From contig JAPLEV010000055.1 of the NCBI GenBank assembly GCA_026391005.1, forward strand, positions 1-58,469: a stretch of 58,469 nucleotides of DNA. Reading direction: 5' to 3'. Position numbers and translations under genes: made by a program. Under the pieces are notes generated by a model. That model did not search any database. It worked only from the letters and a program-made list of their open reading frames with translations, and was not told where the DNA came from. Shown one piece after another: positions 1 through 7,174 of this stretch; position 1 is the first letter of the stretch, and each line of letters begins with the position of its first letter. The stretch comes from Flavobacteriia bacterium (GTDB taxonomy: Bacteria > Bacteroidota > Bacteroidia > Flavobacteriales_D > Crocinitomicaceae).

Positions 1-250
1 ATTGATAGGACGCCTGACGATGAATTTGACGCATTGGGTGAATGTAACAGTTGCTTACCGTGGAATTGATCGAGTAGGGGGAAATACTTACTCCTTGATG
101 GATGCAAAAATCAAAGTGAATCCAACTCGCAACCTTTCCATTTTCTTAGAAGGAAATAATCTGTTTAACACAGAATACATTGAAGCAGGATATGTTCAAA
201 TGCCAGGAAGATGGTTCAAGTTGGGCATGTCTATTTCTTTTAGTGAGTAG
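1..250 (+). CDS. TonB-dependent receptor, C-terminal end (partial)
   Basis: Only the last ~82 residues are inside the window; the 5' end lies to the left. The visible part alternates aromatic and polar residues as in outer-membrane beta strands, and contains NLFNTEY followed by MPGRWFKLGMSISF. This is the familiar end of TonB-dependent receptors, where the last strand closes the barrel (established for the family). The role would be active uptake of a ligand such as a siderophore, vitamin or glycan across the outer membrane; the ligand cannot be told from this fragment. The terminal codons and stop (from 238) are included in a 129-bp tandem duplication just downstream. Confidence 0.8.
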   Translation, partial: LIGRLTMNLTHWVNVTVAYRGIDRVGGNTYSLMDAKIKVNPTRNLSIFLEGNNLFNTEYIEAGYVQMPGRWFKLGMSISFSE

Positions 251-499
251 TTAGAAAAGTAGAAAATGGTGCTAAAGCACAATAGGAAGAAGTTTTTATT
301 ATAGCTTGGCTAAAGCCAAACTGAATAGATAATTGTTGTTTAATCTTTTATATCTCTTGAGCTTGCTTTTAGTGAGTAGTTAGAAAAGTAGAAAATGGTG
401 CTAAATCACAATAGGAAGAAGTTTTTATTATAGCTTGGCTAAAGCCAAACTGAATAGATAATTGTTATCTAATCTGTTATATCTCTTGAGCTTGCTTTT
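238..499. repeat. 129-bp direct tandem duplication
   Basis: Two copies of a 129-bp unit lie head to tail (238-366 and 367-495, with shared ends). Both begin with TTTTAGTGAGTAG, the last codons and stop of the TonB receptor gene, and both end in the left half of a REP-like hairpin. CTTTTA occurs at 237, 366 and 495, so the duplication probably arose through this 6-bp microhomology. The copies differ at only a few positions, near 277/406 and 345-355/474-484. The first copy therefore contains a half hairpin, the second a full one. Confidence 0.9.
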
Positions 500-539
500 A
501 AGCAAGCGATCAAAGAAGAAATAGCAGATTTGGCTTTAG
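439..539. repeat. REP-like long hairpin, upstream of RAYT
   Basis: Arms CTAAAGCCAAA (439-449) and TTTGGCTTTAG (529-539) are perfect reverse complements. Nested inside is GCTTGCTT-TT-AAGCAAGC (490-507). The left arm is itself part of a short palindrome, TTGGCTAAAGCCAA. The same composite structure recurs at 1210-1308, on the other side of the transposase gene. A truncated left half lies at 310-320 within the first 129-bp copy. Nested bulged hairpins of this kind are typical REP targets of RAYT enzymes. Confidence 0.8.
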
Positions 540-551
540 CCACATAAAACA

Positions 552-731
552 GCATTAATGAAATTCTGATATCTATCTCTAGAACTTGCTTTATGTAACT
601 AGAAATAAAGAAAAATCATTCAAAAATTTAAGATTATAAAATAGTATTAAGAAAATTCTGTTAAGTATCTCTTGAGCTAGCGATTAAAGAGTGAATAACA
701 TAATTGGCTTTAGCCACATAAAATAGTTACT
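552..731. repeat. Degenerate half-units of the REP-like element
   Basis: Two decayed, related stretches follow the full hairpin. The one starting near 552 and the one starting near 642 share the pattern AGnATTAAnnAAATTCTG followed by TATCTCT and (C/G)TnGC. The second ends in TTGGCTTTAGCCACATAAAATAGTT directly before the transposase start codon. They look like right halves of older hairpin copies. No gene is seen between 251 and 731 apart from these repeats. Confidence 0.6.
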
Positions 732-1151
732 ATGAGTTGGGTAAGGGTATACATACACATTGTTTTCTCCACAAAAAATAGAGAGCCATTTCTTAATTCA
801 AAAGAATTGAGAAAACAAGTATTTCAACATATCAAACAAAATGCGGCTGAAAAAGGAATTTGGCTAGATTGTGTTAATGGATATCAAGATCATGCACATT
901 GTTTGATTTCATTAGGTAGAGAACAAACTATCAGCAAGGTGGCACAGCTAATTAAAGGCGAATCATCATTTTGGATTAATCAAAACAAGTTGACTAAAAA
1001 CAAATTTGACTGGCAAGATGATTATTGGGCTGAAAGCGTCTGTAATATAGAGCCAATTAGAAAATACATTCATAATCAAGAAACGCATCATTCTAAAAAT
1101 ACATTTTTGAAAGAAGTGGATGACTTTATGGAAAAGTACGATTGGGAGTGA
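732..1151 (+). CDS. REP-associated tyrosine transposase (IS200/IS605-like, Y1 family)
   Basis: A 139-residue single-domain protein of the Y1 transposase family. The HUH metal-binding motif is visible as DHAHCLI (around residue 56), where family members usually have HxH. The conserved C-terminal part RKYIHNQETHH (around residues 113-123) carries the expected catalytic tyrosine. Established knowledge: such enzymes cut single-stranded DNA at hairpins, and domesticated forms (RAYTs) are flanked by REP hairpins. Here hairpin units flank the gene on both sides (439-539, 1210-1308), and no full IS200 ends are seen, which supports a RAYT rather than a self-moving IS. The start ATG at 732 directly abuts the upstream repeat, and the downstream repeat also runs to an ATG (1327). 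No SD is visible. Length is near the usual 140-180 aa. Confidence 0.88.
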   Translation: MSWVRVYIHIVFSTKNREPFLNSKELRKQVFQHIKQNAAEKGIWLDCVNGYQDHAHCLISLGREQTISKVAQLIKGESSFWINQNKLTKNKFDWQDDYWAESVCNIEPIRKYIHNQETHHSKNTFLKEVDDFMEKYDWE

Positions 1152-1209
1152 GTGCAGGCATATCTTACTAAGAAAATAACTTAGATAACAAGTACGCAAG
1201 AAAATGATG

Positions 1210-1331
1210 CTAAAGCCAAACTGAATAGATAATTGTTAAATAATCTGTTATCTCTTGAGCTTGCATTTAAGCAAGCGATTAAAGAGGAAATAACAGATTT
1301 GGCTTTAGCCACATATAATAGTTGGTATGAG
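1210..1331. repeat. REP-like long hairpin, downstream of RAYT
   Basis: Arms CTAAAGCCAAA (1210-1220) and TTTGGCTTTAG (1298-1308) pair perfectly. An inner stem AATCTGTTAT / ATAACAGATT and a central GCTTGC / GCAAGC stem are also present. Homology with the sequence before the transposase continues beyond the hairpin to ATAGTTnnTATGAG (ATG at 1327), so the repeat unit includes the start-codon position of the transposase gene. The frame after this ATG closes almost at once. Confidence 0.8.
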
Positions 1332-1357
1332 ATAAATTAATATTGAATGATTTTTGT

Positions 1358-2632
1358 CTACTTATTCTTCAAATCGAGTGTAAAATAGAATACATCCAAC
1401 CAGCCTTTCCATTTTCTTTTTTCAGCAAGTGTTTCGTTGTGCCAAATGAAAATAAAATCTCCACCATATTTCTGAACTTCCTCATACAATAGTGCAATTT
1501 TTTCCTTTGCAGCATCAATGCTTAAGTTAAGGTATTCATTTAGTGTCCCATCCATATAGGCGAAGGGGTGCACGCGGAGTTTTGTGACCTCATTTTTACT
1601 TAAATCAAACCAAAGAAACGATCGAGCTGTTCCTGCTCTGAATCCGGCAATATCGGCATAGCCCATGGTGTAGTCGTTTGTAATTTCTTGCTCTATTAAG
1701 GTTTGATAACTTAGTGGAAATTCAAGTTTAAGATAATGTTGCCGGCTTTTGAAAACACGTTTTGAAATTATTTCCTCTAAGCGTTCTATTTCTTCATGCA
1801 AATAAAAATAATAGCTTGTTGATTTATAACTCGGATGAATTCCGATTTCGGCATGTTCACTCATTTTTCTTATTAAAGCTTGGTGTTTTGGATGCTTATA
1901 GGATAGATTCTTATCATATTTTCCATAATCGCCAAGTAACCAGAACAAGAGAATATTAAATCCTTTTTCTTTAGTTTTCTCTATGATTTCATAGGTATAA
2001 AAAGGGTCTTTTTTTAAGCCGCTTAATACTTGTTGTCGCTCGAGCAAGCGCTTTGTTTTTCCAAAGATAAGATCGCGGAAATTTGCTAAAGAGGAACGAA
2101 TTAATCCCTTATACTTGTATGCGTAGGCATTATCAATGTCAAATGTTGGTAAAAACTCCTGCACTTCTGGCTTAGAATCGGCAGAAAGCGATAGGAAATC
2201 AAGAATTGCGATACTCCAACGATCACAAACGGCTGTTTCGTGCCACCCTAATTTATATAAAATGGAATTTTTACCTTCAAATCGTCTATGTTTGTCCAAT
2301 AGCTTATTGGAGTATTCCTCCATTCTGCTAAGAATATAAAATATACTGGCAAGAGGATCCACTACATCATCGAATTGAAGACATTTAAGCCCGTTAAAGT
2401 CTCCACTTTTTATATGGTATTCTTTAATTTTTTCATCGGAAAGGAGGGAGGACGGTATGATTTTTTTAACATTTTCGAAATGGCGATCCGAATAATTAAA
2501 ACGTTGTCCATCAAGCCGATCAAAAGAAACAAAATCATTACATAAGGTGTATTGTATCCCTCTATTGGCGAAAATAAAGTCCAAGGTATAAATGAGTCTG
2601 TTGGAAATGGTGTCGGTGTAAATAAAAATCAT
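1358..2632 (-). CDS. DUF7033 / polysaccharide deacetylase-like protein
   Basis: 424 residues from the ATG at 2632, which overlaps the stop of the upstream epimerase gene as TAATG; a longer start at 2659 is possible but less likely. The C-terminal half has features of the Bacteroidetes deacetylase-like (NodB-fold) proteins: TFDIDNAY, GIHPSYKS, IAGFRAGTARS, RVHPFAYMDGT and FIWHNETLA. The N-terminal part ends in a SRMEEY and WSIAILD region typical of the associated DUF7033. The two Asp and the His could form a metal site, as in carbohydrate esterases (inference). Coupling to wecB suggests a step on a GlcNAc- or ManNAc-containing surface polysaccharide. The substrate is not known. Confidence 0.75.
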   Translation of the reverse strand: MIFIYTDTISNRLIYTLDFIFANRGIQYTLCNDFVSFDRLDGQRFNYSDRHFENVKKIIPSSLLSDEKIKEYHIKSGDFNGLKCLQFDDVVDPLASIFYILSRMEEYSNKLLDKHRRFEGKNSILYKLGWHETAVCDRWSIAILDFLSLSADSKPEVQEFLPTFDIDNAYAYKYKGLIRSSLANFRDLIFGKTKRLLERQQVLSGLKKDPFYTYEIIEKTKEKGFNILLFWLLGDYGKYDKNLSYKHPKHQALIRKMSEHAEIGIHPSYKSTSYYFYLHEEIERLEEIISKRVFKSRQHYLKLEFPLSYQTLIEQEITNDYTMGYADIAGFRAGTARSFLWFDLSKNEVTKLRVHPFAYMDGTLNEYLNLSIDAAKEKIALLYEEVQKYGGDFIFIWHNETLAEKRKWKGWLDVFYFTLDLKNK

Positions 2633-3783
2633 TAGAGATCGCTGATAATTTTTGAACAAATAAATTCTGCTGCATTGGCATCGCCATAAAAACTTGGGAA
2701 GGTGAAATCGTTACGCGTACTTAGGGTTGCAAAAGCATTACTAATTTTTTCTTCATCTGCTCCTGCTAAAAAAGCGTTGCCGTTTTCTACAATTTCAATC
2801 CATTCTGTTTGATCTCTTAATATCACACAGGGTTTTTGAAAGAAAAAGGCCTCTTTTTGTAACCCACCACTATCGGTAATGATAAGTTTGGCATTTTTCT
2901 CCAAGGCAATAATGTCAATAAATCCAGCTGGCGGAATGAGTTGAATAGAAGCATTCGATTCAAGCATTATCCTTAGTTCAGGGTGAAGTAATTCATCCAT
3001 CTTTTTACGAGTACGCGGATGCAGGGGTAAAATGATTGACCAAAGGGAGCTAAGCTGAATAGAGAGTAATGCCCTGAATATTGAATTCAAGTTCTTGGCA
3101 TCATCAGTATTAGAATCGCGGTGTATGGTGCAAAGAATATAGTTGGTATTGGCAATGCTTAGTTCTTCTAGAATGGTTGATTTTTCATCTGATATTCCTG
3201 CAAAATGCATGCTGTTATCGTACATTACATCTCCGCAATGGTAAATATTCGGATGATCGATGCTGGCCTTGGATTGTTGTGTTAGATTAAAACCTTCTTT
3301 TTTTAGATTCGCAAGACCTGTTGGAGTGGGTGTAAAAAGTAGCGTTGACATGTGATCACAGGCGATTCGATTAATTTCTTCTGGCATTGATTTGTTAAAG
3401 CTTCTCAATCCTGCTTCTACATGAATCACTGGAATATGCATTTTTGCCGCAGCTAATGCACCTGCTACTGTTGAATTAGTGTCGCCATATACTAAGACTG
3501 CATCTGGTTTTTCGTGCTCGAAAATAGTTGCTAAGCCACTAATCATTTTTGCCGTTTGTTCGCCGTGCGAACCGCTTCCTACGTGTAAATTATGGTGAGG
3601 TGGATCGATGTTCAACTCCTTAAAAAATACCTCCGACATATTCTCATCATAGTGTTGGCCTGTATGCACAATTATTTCAGTGAGAATATTCGAATAATTT
3701 GCTAGAATAGCCCTGCTGATAGCAGCTGATTTTATGATTTGAGGGCGAGCACCGATGATTGTGATTATTTTTTTTGTTTTCAT
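2632..3783 (-). CDS. wecB: UDP-N-acetylglucosamine 2-epimerase (non-hydrolysing)
   Basis: Interconverts UDP-GlcNAc and UDP-ManNAc in the cytoplasm for surface polysaccharide synthesis. 383 residues, the usual length. Motifs in order: IIGARPQIIKSA at the N terminus, HTGQHYDENMS, YGDTNSTVAGA, HVEAGLRSF, MPEEINR, CTIHRDSNTD, HPRTRKKM and ITDSGGLQKEA. The Glu residues in EAGLR and PEEINR match known catalytic positions of the family. The stop codon overlaps the next start (TAATG), so this gene and the deacetylase-like gene are probably translated together. RadC ends only 3 bp upstream of the start, so a three-gene transcript is likely. Confidence 0.93.
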   Translation of the reverse strand: MKTKKIITIIGARPQIIKSAAISRAILANYSNILTEIIVHTGQHYDENMSEVFFKELNIDPPHHNLHVGSGSHGEQTAKMISGLATIFEHEKPDAVLVYGDTNSTVAGALAAAKMHIPVIHVEAGLRSFNKSMPEEINRIACDHMSTLLFTPTPTGLANLKKEGFNLTQQSKASIDHPNIYHCGDVMYDNSMHFAGISDEKSTILEELSIANTNYILCTIHRDSNTDDAKNLNSIFRALLSIQLSSLWSIILPLHPRTRKKMDELLHPELRIMLESNASIQLIPPAGFIDIIALEKNAKLIITDSGGLQKEAFFFQKPCVILRDQTEWIEIVENGNAFLAGADEEKISNAFATLSTRNDFTFPSFYGDANAAEFICSKIISDL

Positions 3784-3786
3784 AAC

Positions 3787-4473
3787 TTATAGTAGTCCTT
3801 CATCGGCGAAGCTAAAATAACCATTATCTGTGAAAATAAGGTGGTCAAGGATGCTTAATTCGATGCATTTTCCAAATTGAATCAGTTGATTGGTCAGTTG
3901 AATGTCTTTTTGACTTGGTTTTAAATTCCCACTCGGGTGATTATGACTAAGAATTATCCCTGTTGCATGCAAATCTAAAGCGTGTCGAAATATAATCTTT
4001 CCATCTGCTAAGGTTCCGGTCATTCCTCCAATTGAAATTTGCTTGTGCTGTATTATTTCATTGCTATTGTTTAAGTATAGTGCGAAAAATTCTTCATGAT
4101 GAAGATCGGAAAGAAAAGGGCTTAAATAAGCAAATGCTTGAGATGATTGAGTGATTTTTGTTTTGGCTAATTGCGAGGTTTTATTTCGCCTACGTCCCAG
4201 TTCTAAGCATGCAATGATACTCACTGCCTTGGCTTGACCTATGCCTTTGATTTTCATTAGTTCGTTAGTTTGAACCCTGGAAAAGCGCAATAAATCGCCG
4301 TCAAAATCTTTTAGGATCGTTTTGGCTAAGTCCAAGGCGCTTAGGTTTTGAGTGCCAGAGCCAATAATGATAGCGATTAATTCTGCATCTGAAAGTGCTG
4401 ATTTCCCTTTTAATAATAGTTTTTCTCTTGGGCGGTCATCTGATGCCCAATTTTTTATTCCGTTTGTATTCAT
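3787..4473 (-). CDS. radC: RadC family JAB-domain protein
   Basis: 228 residues from ATG 4473; the frame is open further up but only from a TTG at 4515, and homologues begin near IKNWASDDRPREKLL. N-terminal UPF0758 helix-hairpin-helix region includes MKIKGIGQAKAVSI. The C-terminal JAMM/MPN domain shows the expected Glu in HEEFFALYL and the metal motif SHNHPSGNLKPSQKD. Historically called a DNA repair protein; the enzymatic role remains unsettled in the family. It is the first gene of a short minus-strand run with wecB. Confidence 0.93.
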   Translation of the reverse strand: MNTNGIKNWASDDRPREKLLLKGKSALSDAELIAIIIGSGTQNLSALDLAKTILKDFDGDLLRFSRVQTNELMKIKGIGQAKAVSIIACLELGRRRNKTSQLAKTKITQSSQAFAYLSPFLSDLHHEEFFALYLNNSNEIIQHKQISIGGMTGTLADGKIIFRHALDLHATGIILSHNHPSGNLKPSQKDIQLTNQLIQFGKCIELSILDHLIFTDNGYFSFADEGLL

Positions 4474-5008
4474 TAAAAAATTGTCGTAAATATTAGTTAA
4501 CTGCACACTAAACAAGATTATTCCTTATTTATTGAATGTTCTGTTTACTTTAATTTATAAAACACAATTGTCCTCCGCCCCGGCGGAAAAAATCGGACAA
4601 TAGACATAAAGAATTCATTTTCTCCAATCCTAAGATACACCTAAACTAAGATACGTTTTGATTTAAGTGTCTCTCGACTCCGCTCGATTCACTTAAGTGT
4701 CTCTCGACTTCGCTCGATTTACTTAAAGGGCATCGAGCGAAGTCGAGAGGCACGGTACACAATTATTATTTGATGAGTGAAATGCTGCGCCAAGGCGGAT
4801 CTTCATCCTCTCTTTGCCAATCGAGACTAAAAAAACGAATTATTGGCAATCGTACCTGTAAAAATATTTTAATGTTAAATATCAAGAATTCATTATCTCT
4901 AATCCTAAGATACACTGAAATTGTGATGTATTTGGATTTAAGTGTCTCTCGACTCCGCTCGATTCACTTAAAGGGCATCGAGCGGAGTCGAGAGGCCACG
5001 GTACACAA
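4474..5008. other. Intergenic region filled with palindromic repeats
   Basis: No credible protein gene on either strand. It contains a small GC-rich hairpin around 4571-4605 (TCCGCC / GGCGGA inside TTGTCC / GGACAA) and two related ~140-165 bp repeat units (see the two repeat entries). A stretch at 4805-4828 is shared in inverted form with 30705-30728. Open frames here have no protein-like composition and follow the repeat arms. Confidence 0.7.
4610..4770. repeat. Dispersed palindrome, copy 1 (with duplicated left arm)
   Basis: Starts with AGAATTCATT..TCYAATCCTAAGATACAC and ends with ACGGTACACAATTATT, as does copy 2 at 4882-5014. The left arm occurs twice: CTCTCGACTCCGCTCGAT (4671-4688) and CTCTCGACTTCGCTCGAT (4701-4718). 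The single right arm ATCGAGCGAAGTCGAGAG (4732-4749) pairs perfectly with the second left arm. The 30-bp arm duplication is unique to this copy. Confidence 0.85.
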
Positions 5009-5014
5009 TTATTT
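4882..5014. repeat. Dispersed palindrome, copy 2
   Basis: Perfect 18-bp arms CTCTCGACTCCGCTCGAT (4946-4963) and ATCGAGCGGAGTCGAGAG (4977-4994) with a 13-bp spacer. The unit shares both flanks with copy 1, so the repeat is longer than the palindrome. Its right end (ACACAATTATT) covers the stop codon of the small membrane protein at 5009-5185. Lying directly after that gene, the hairpin could also act as its transcription end, although no T-run follows. Confidence 0.85.
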
Positions 5015-5185
5015 TTGTCTGTAATAAGCCCAAATTCCTCCCATTGCAATAGATCCAACTCCCATTCCAAATGCACCGCCAATTTCTTGTTCATTAAATA
5101 GCATTCCGATGCCAGCTCCAATAAACATACATCCAACAAATACAACACCGCCAATTTTAGTTCCACTTATCTTTTTTACTTCCAT
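5009..5185 (-). CDS. Small two-helix membrane protein (58 aa)
   Basis: A short frame in a different register from longer overlapping frames: it starts MEVKKISGTKIGG and ends IWAYYRQK. Residues 11-30 and 36-55 form two Gly-rich hydrophobic segments with a short NEQE loop, so a helical hairpin in the inner membrane is likely. The start lies 17 bp after the gcvT stop on the same strand, which suggests co-transcription with efp and gcvT. I do not recognise the family. Base use and Gly pattern look like a real protein rather than repeat noise. Its stop lies inside the end of palindromic repeat copy 2, so its C terminus may have been set by that repeat. Confidence 0.7.
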   Translation of the reverse strand: MEVKKISGTKIGGVVFVGCMFIGAGIGMLFNEQEIGGAFGMGVGSIAMGGIWAYYRQK

Positions 5186-5202
5186 TTTATTTGAGTTTTA
5201 AG

Positions 5203-6285
5203 TTATTTCTTGTAAAATGGCGCTTTAACCACCTTAGCTTTTATTCCTTTTTCTCGAATTTCGATAAAAATTTCAGATTCTAGGGCATTATGTCCGGTTG
5301 CTACATATCCCATTCCTATTGCTTTTTTTGTGCTTGGGGACATCGTTCCAGAGGTGACTTTACCAATTACTTCGTTGTTGGCATTAAGGATAGGGTAATC
5401 GTGTCGAGGAATTCCTCGGTCAATCATTTCGAAAGCAACTAGTTTTCGAGTTACACCAGCTTCTTTTTGAGCTAATAAGAAAGTTGAATCGACAAAATCT
5501 TTGGTGAATTTCGTTATCCATCCTAAACCAGCTTCTAATGGAGAGGTAGTGTCGTCGATGTCATTTCCATACAAACAGAAACCCATTTCTAATCTTAAGG
5601 TATCGCGTGCAGCTAATCCAATCGGTTTAATGCCAAAAGCATCACCCGCTTTAAACACCTCGTTCCATACTTTTTCGGCATCTTCATTTTTTACATATAT
5701 TTCAAATCCCCCTGAACCGGTATAACCAGTTGCGGAAATCATTACATTTTCAATCCCTGCAAAAGTTGCATGCTGAAAAGTATAATAAACCATGGCAGAA
5801 AGATCAATGTCCGTCAATGATTGCATTGCTTCGGCAGCTTTGGGACCTTGAATAGCTAATAAAGAATAAGCATCCGAAAGATTATGCATTTCTGCACCCA
5901 TAGTATTGTGTTTGGACATCCAATCCCAATCTTTTTCGATGTTTGAAGCATTGACAACGATAAAATATTCTTCCGCATTGACACGGTAAATGATAAGGTC
6001 ATCTACAATTCCTCCTTTTCCGTTAGGCATGCAGGCATACTGCGCCTTTCCGTCCACTAATACGGAGGCATCATTTGAAGAAAACGTTTGAATTAAAGCT
6101 AAGGCATTTGGGCCTTTTATTACGAATTCACCCATGTGTGAAACATCAAATACGCCAACGCCGTTTCGAACGGTTTCATGTTCAGCGTTTACTCCTTCGT
6201 ATTGTACTGGCATATTGTATCCAGCGAAAGGAACCATTTTGGCACCAAGTTGCTCGTGAACATAGGAAAGTGCTGTGTTTTTCAT
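5203..6285 (-). CDS. gcvT: Glycine cleavage system aminomethyltransferase (T protein)
   Basis: Transfers the methylene group of the aminomethyl-H-protein intermediate to tetrahydrofolate, releasing ammonia. 360 residues, the standard length. Visible family features: [15 protein letters not shown] near the N terminus, [32 protein letters not shown] and a C-terminal barrel domain with [11 protein letters not shown] and IGMGYV. The Asp in GGIVDDL matches the catalytic Asp known for T proteins. It lies 30 bp after efp on the same strand; gcvP and gcvH are not in this window, so the glycine cleavage genes are scattered. Confidence 0.96.
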   Translation of the reverse strand: MKNTALSYVHEQLGAKMVPFAGYNMPVQYEGVNAEHETVRNGVGVFDVSHMGEFVIKGPNALALIQTFSSNDASVLVDGKAQYACMPNGKGGIVDDLIIYRVNAEEYFIVVNASNIEKDWDWMSKHNTMGAEMHNLSDAYSLLAIQGPKAAEAMQSLTDIDLSAMVYYTFQHATFAGIENVMISATGYTGSGGFEIYVKNEDAEKVWNEVFKAGDAFGIKPIGLAARDTLRLEMGFCLYGNDIDDTTSPLEAGLGWITKFTKDFVDSTFLLAQKEAGVTRKLVAFEMIDRGIPRHDYPILNANNEVIGKVTSGTMSPSTKKAIGMGYVATGHNALESEIFIEIREKGIKAKVVKAPFYKK

Positions 6286-6315
6286 CGTATATTTTGAATT
6301 ATTGTATTGTACTTC

Positions 6316-6882
6316 TTATGATTTAACACGCTCAACGTAAATGCCTGTTCGTGTATCTACTTTAATCATTTCTCCATTTGCGATAAACAAGGGAACTTTT
6401 ACTTCAGCTCCGGTAGAAATGGTGGCGGGCTTCATTGAATTCGTTGCGGTATCACCTTTTACTCCAGGCTCGGTATAGGTTACTTCAGCCGTGATATACA
6501 TAGGTAATTCCACCACTAATGGCATTTCCTCTTCTGCATGAAACAAAATATTCGCAATCATTCCTTCTTGCAAAAAGCCTGGCTTGTCTACCATTTTTAA
6601 TGGAATGTTTACTTGCTCATAACTTTCGTTGTTCATGAAGATAAAGGAATCATTTTCCTGATAAAGGTATTGGTATTCTCTATTTTCGATCCGTACGATT
6701 TCAATTTTGTGTCCCGCTGAGAAAGTATGATCCAATACTTTTTGGGACTCTATTTGACGCATTTTTGTACGCACAAATGCAGGACCCTTCCCTGGTTTTA
6801 CGTGTTGAAATTCAATGATCTGGAATAATTTTTCATTGTGTCTAATACACAATCCGTTTCGTATCTCTGCAGTTGTAGCCAT
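6316..6882 (-). CDS. efp: Elongation factor P
   Basis: Relieves ribosome stalling at proline stretches by binding between the P and E sites. 188 residues, normal length, with a KOW-like N domain and two OB domains; the C-terminal end has MIKVDTRTGIYVERV. The modification loop reads HVKPGKGPAF, so Lys32 is at the position modified in many bacteria; whether it is modified here cannot be seen. A Bacteroidetes -7 box lies 17 bp before the start. It heads the run efp-gcvT-small membrane protein. Confidence 0.96.
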   Translation of the reverse strand: MATTAEIRNGLCIRHNEKLFQIIEFQHVKPGKGPAFVRTKMRQIESQKVLDHTFSAGHKIEIVRIENREYQYLYQENDSFIFMNNESYEQVNIPLKMVDKPGFLQEGMIANILFHAEEEMPLVVELPMYITAEVTYTEPGVKGDTATNSMKPATISTGAEVKVPLFIANGEMIKVDTRTGIYVERVKS

Positions 6883-6898
6883 GGCTTAAATTTGGTGT

Positions 6899-6906
6899 CA
6901 AAGATA
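6899..6906 (-). promoter_or_regulatory. Bacteroidetes -7 box (TATCTTTG) before efp
   Basis: On the minus strand the sequence reads TATCTTTG, matching the TAnnTTTG consensus, 17 bp upstream of the efp ATG. No clear TTTG -33 box is seen at the usual spacing, so this is a partial match. Confidence 0.45.
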
Positions 6907-6943
6907 ATAGAATTCTTAAAATACCCGAGAAATATAGATGCGC

Positions 6944-7024
6944 TTAATTAAATTTATAACTCAAGCCTAGTTGTAAGCCTGCTGAAACAGCCATTGTTTT
7001 TTCATAGGTTGGGTAGTAGTGTTT
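6944..7024 (-). pseudogene. Remnant of an outer-membrane beta-barrel C terminus
   Basis: A 26-codon open stretch ends with TMAVSAGLQLGLSYKFN and a stop. Alternating small/hydrophobic residues and a final aromatic-rich strand are typical of the last strand of porin-like proteins. It is closed upstream by an in-frame TAA (7025-7027), and no barrel continues beyond it, so only a relic remains. The rest of the 6907-7174 gap holds a short palindrome (TAACCCC-A-GGGGTTA, 7057-7071) and nothing else I can identify. Confidence 0.4.
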
Positions 7025-7174
7025 TTACACTAGATTACATCCAGCGTTAAGAATAGTTAACCCCAGGGGTTATGAAATAGTCTTGTGGTATAATTAGGAA
7101 CAGTCAATTTATCTTTTGAATAATTTATTTCTAAAAGCCCCTATACGTGGAAAAACAACTCAAATTTTAACTGC

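Noticed and set aside
238..499. Possible CRISPR-like repeats
   Set aside because: Only two units, directly adjacent with no spacers and no cas genes; it is a tandem duplication.
4571..4605. GC hairpin as a terminator
   Set aside because: The stem is followed by A rather than T on the plus strand, and it lies upstream, not downstream, of radC on the minus strand.
4770..5024. Plus-strand 84-codon frame in the repeat region
   Set aside because: Composed mainly of repeat arms, with no protein-like features or homologous pattern.
4882..5166. Minus-strand 94-codon frame overlapping the 58-aa gene
   Set aside because: It reads through the palindromic arms and gives a Cys/Leu-rich text; the neighbouring frame at 5009-5185 has a clear membrane-protein pattern.
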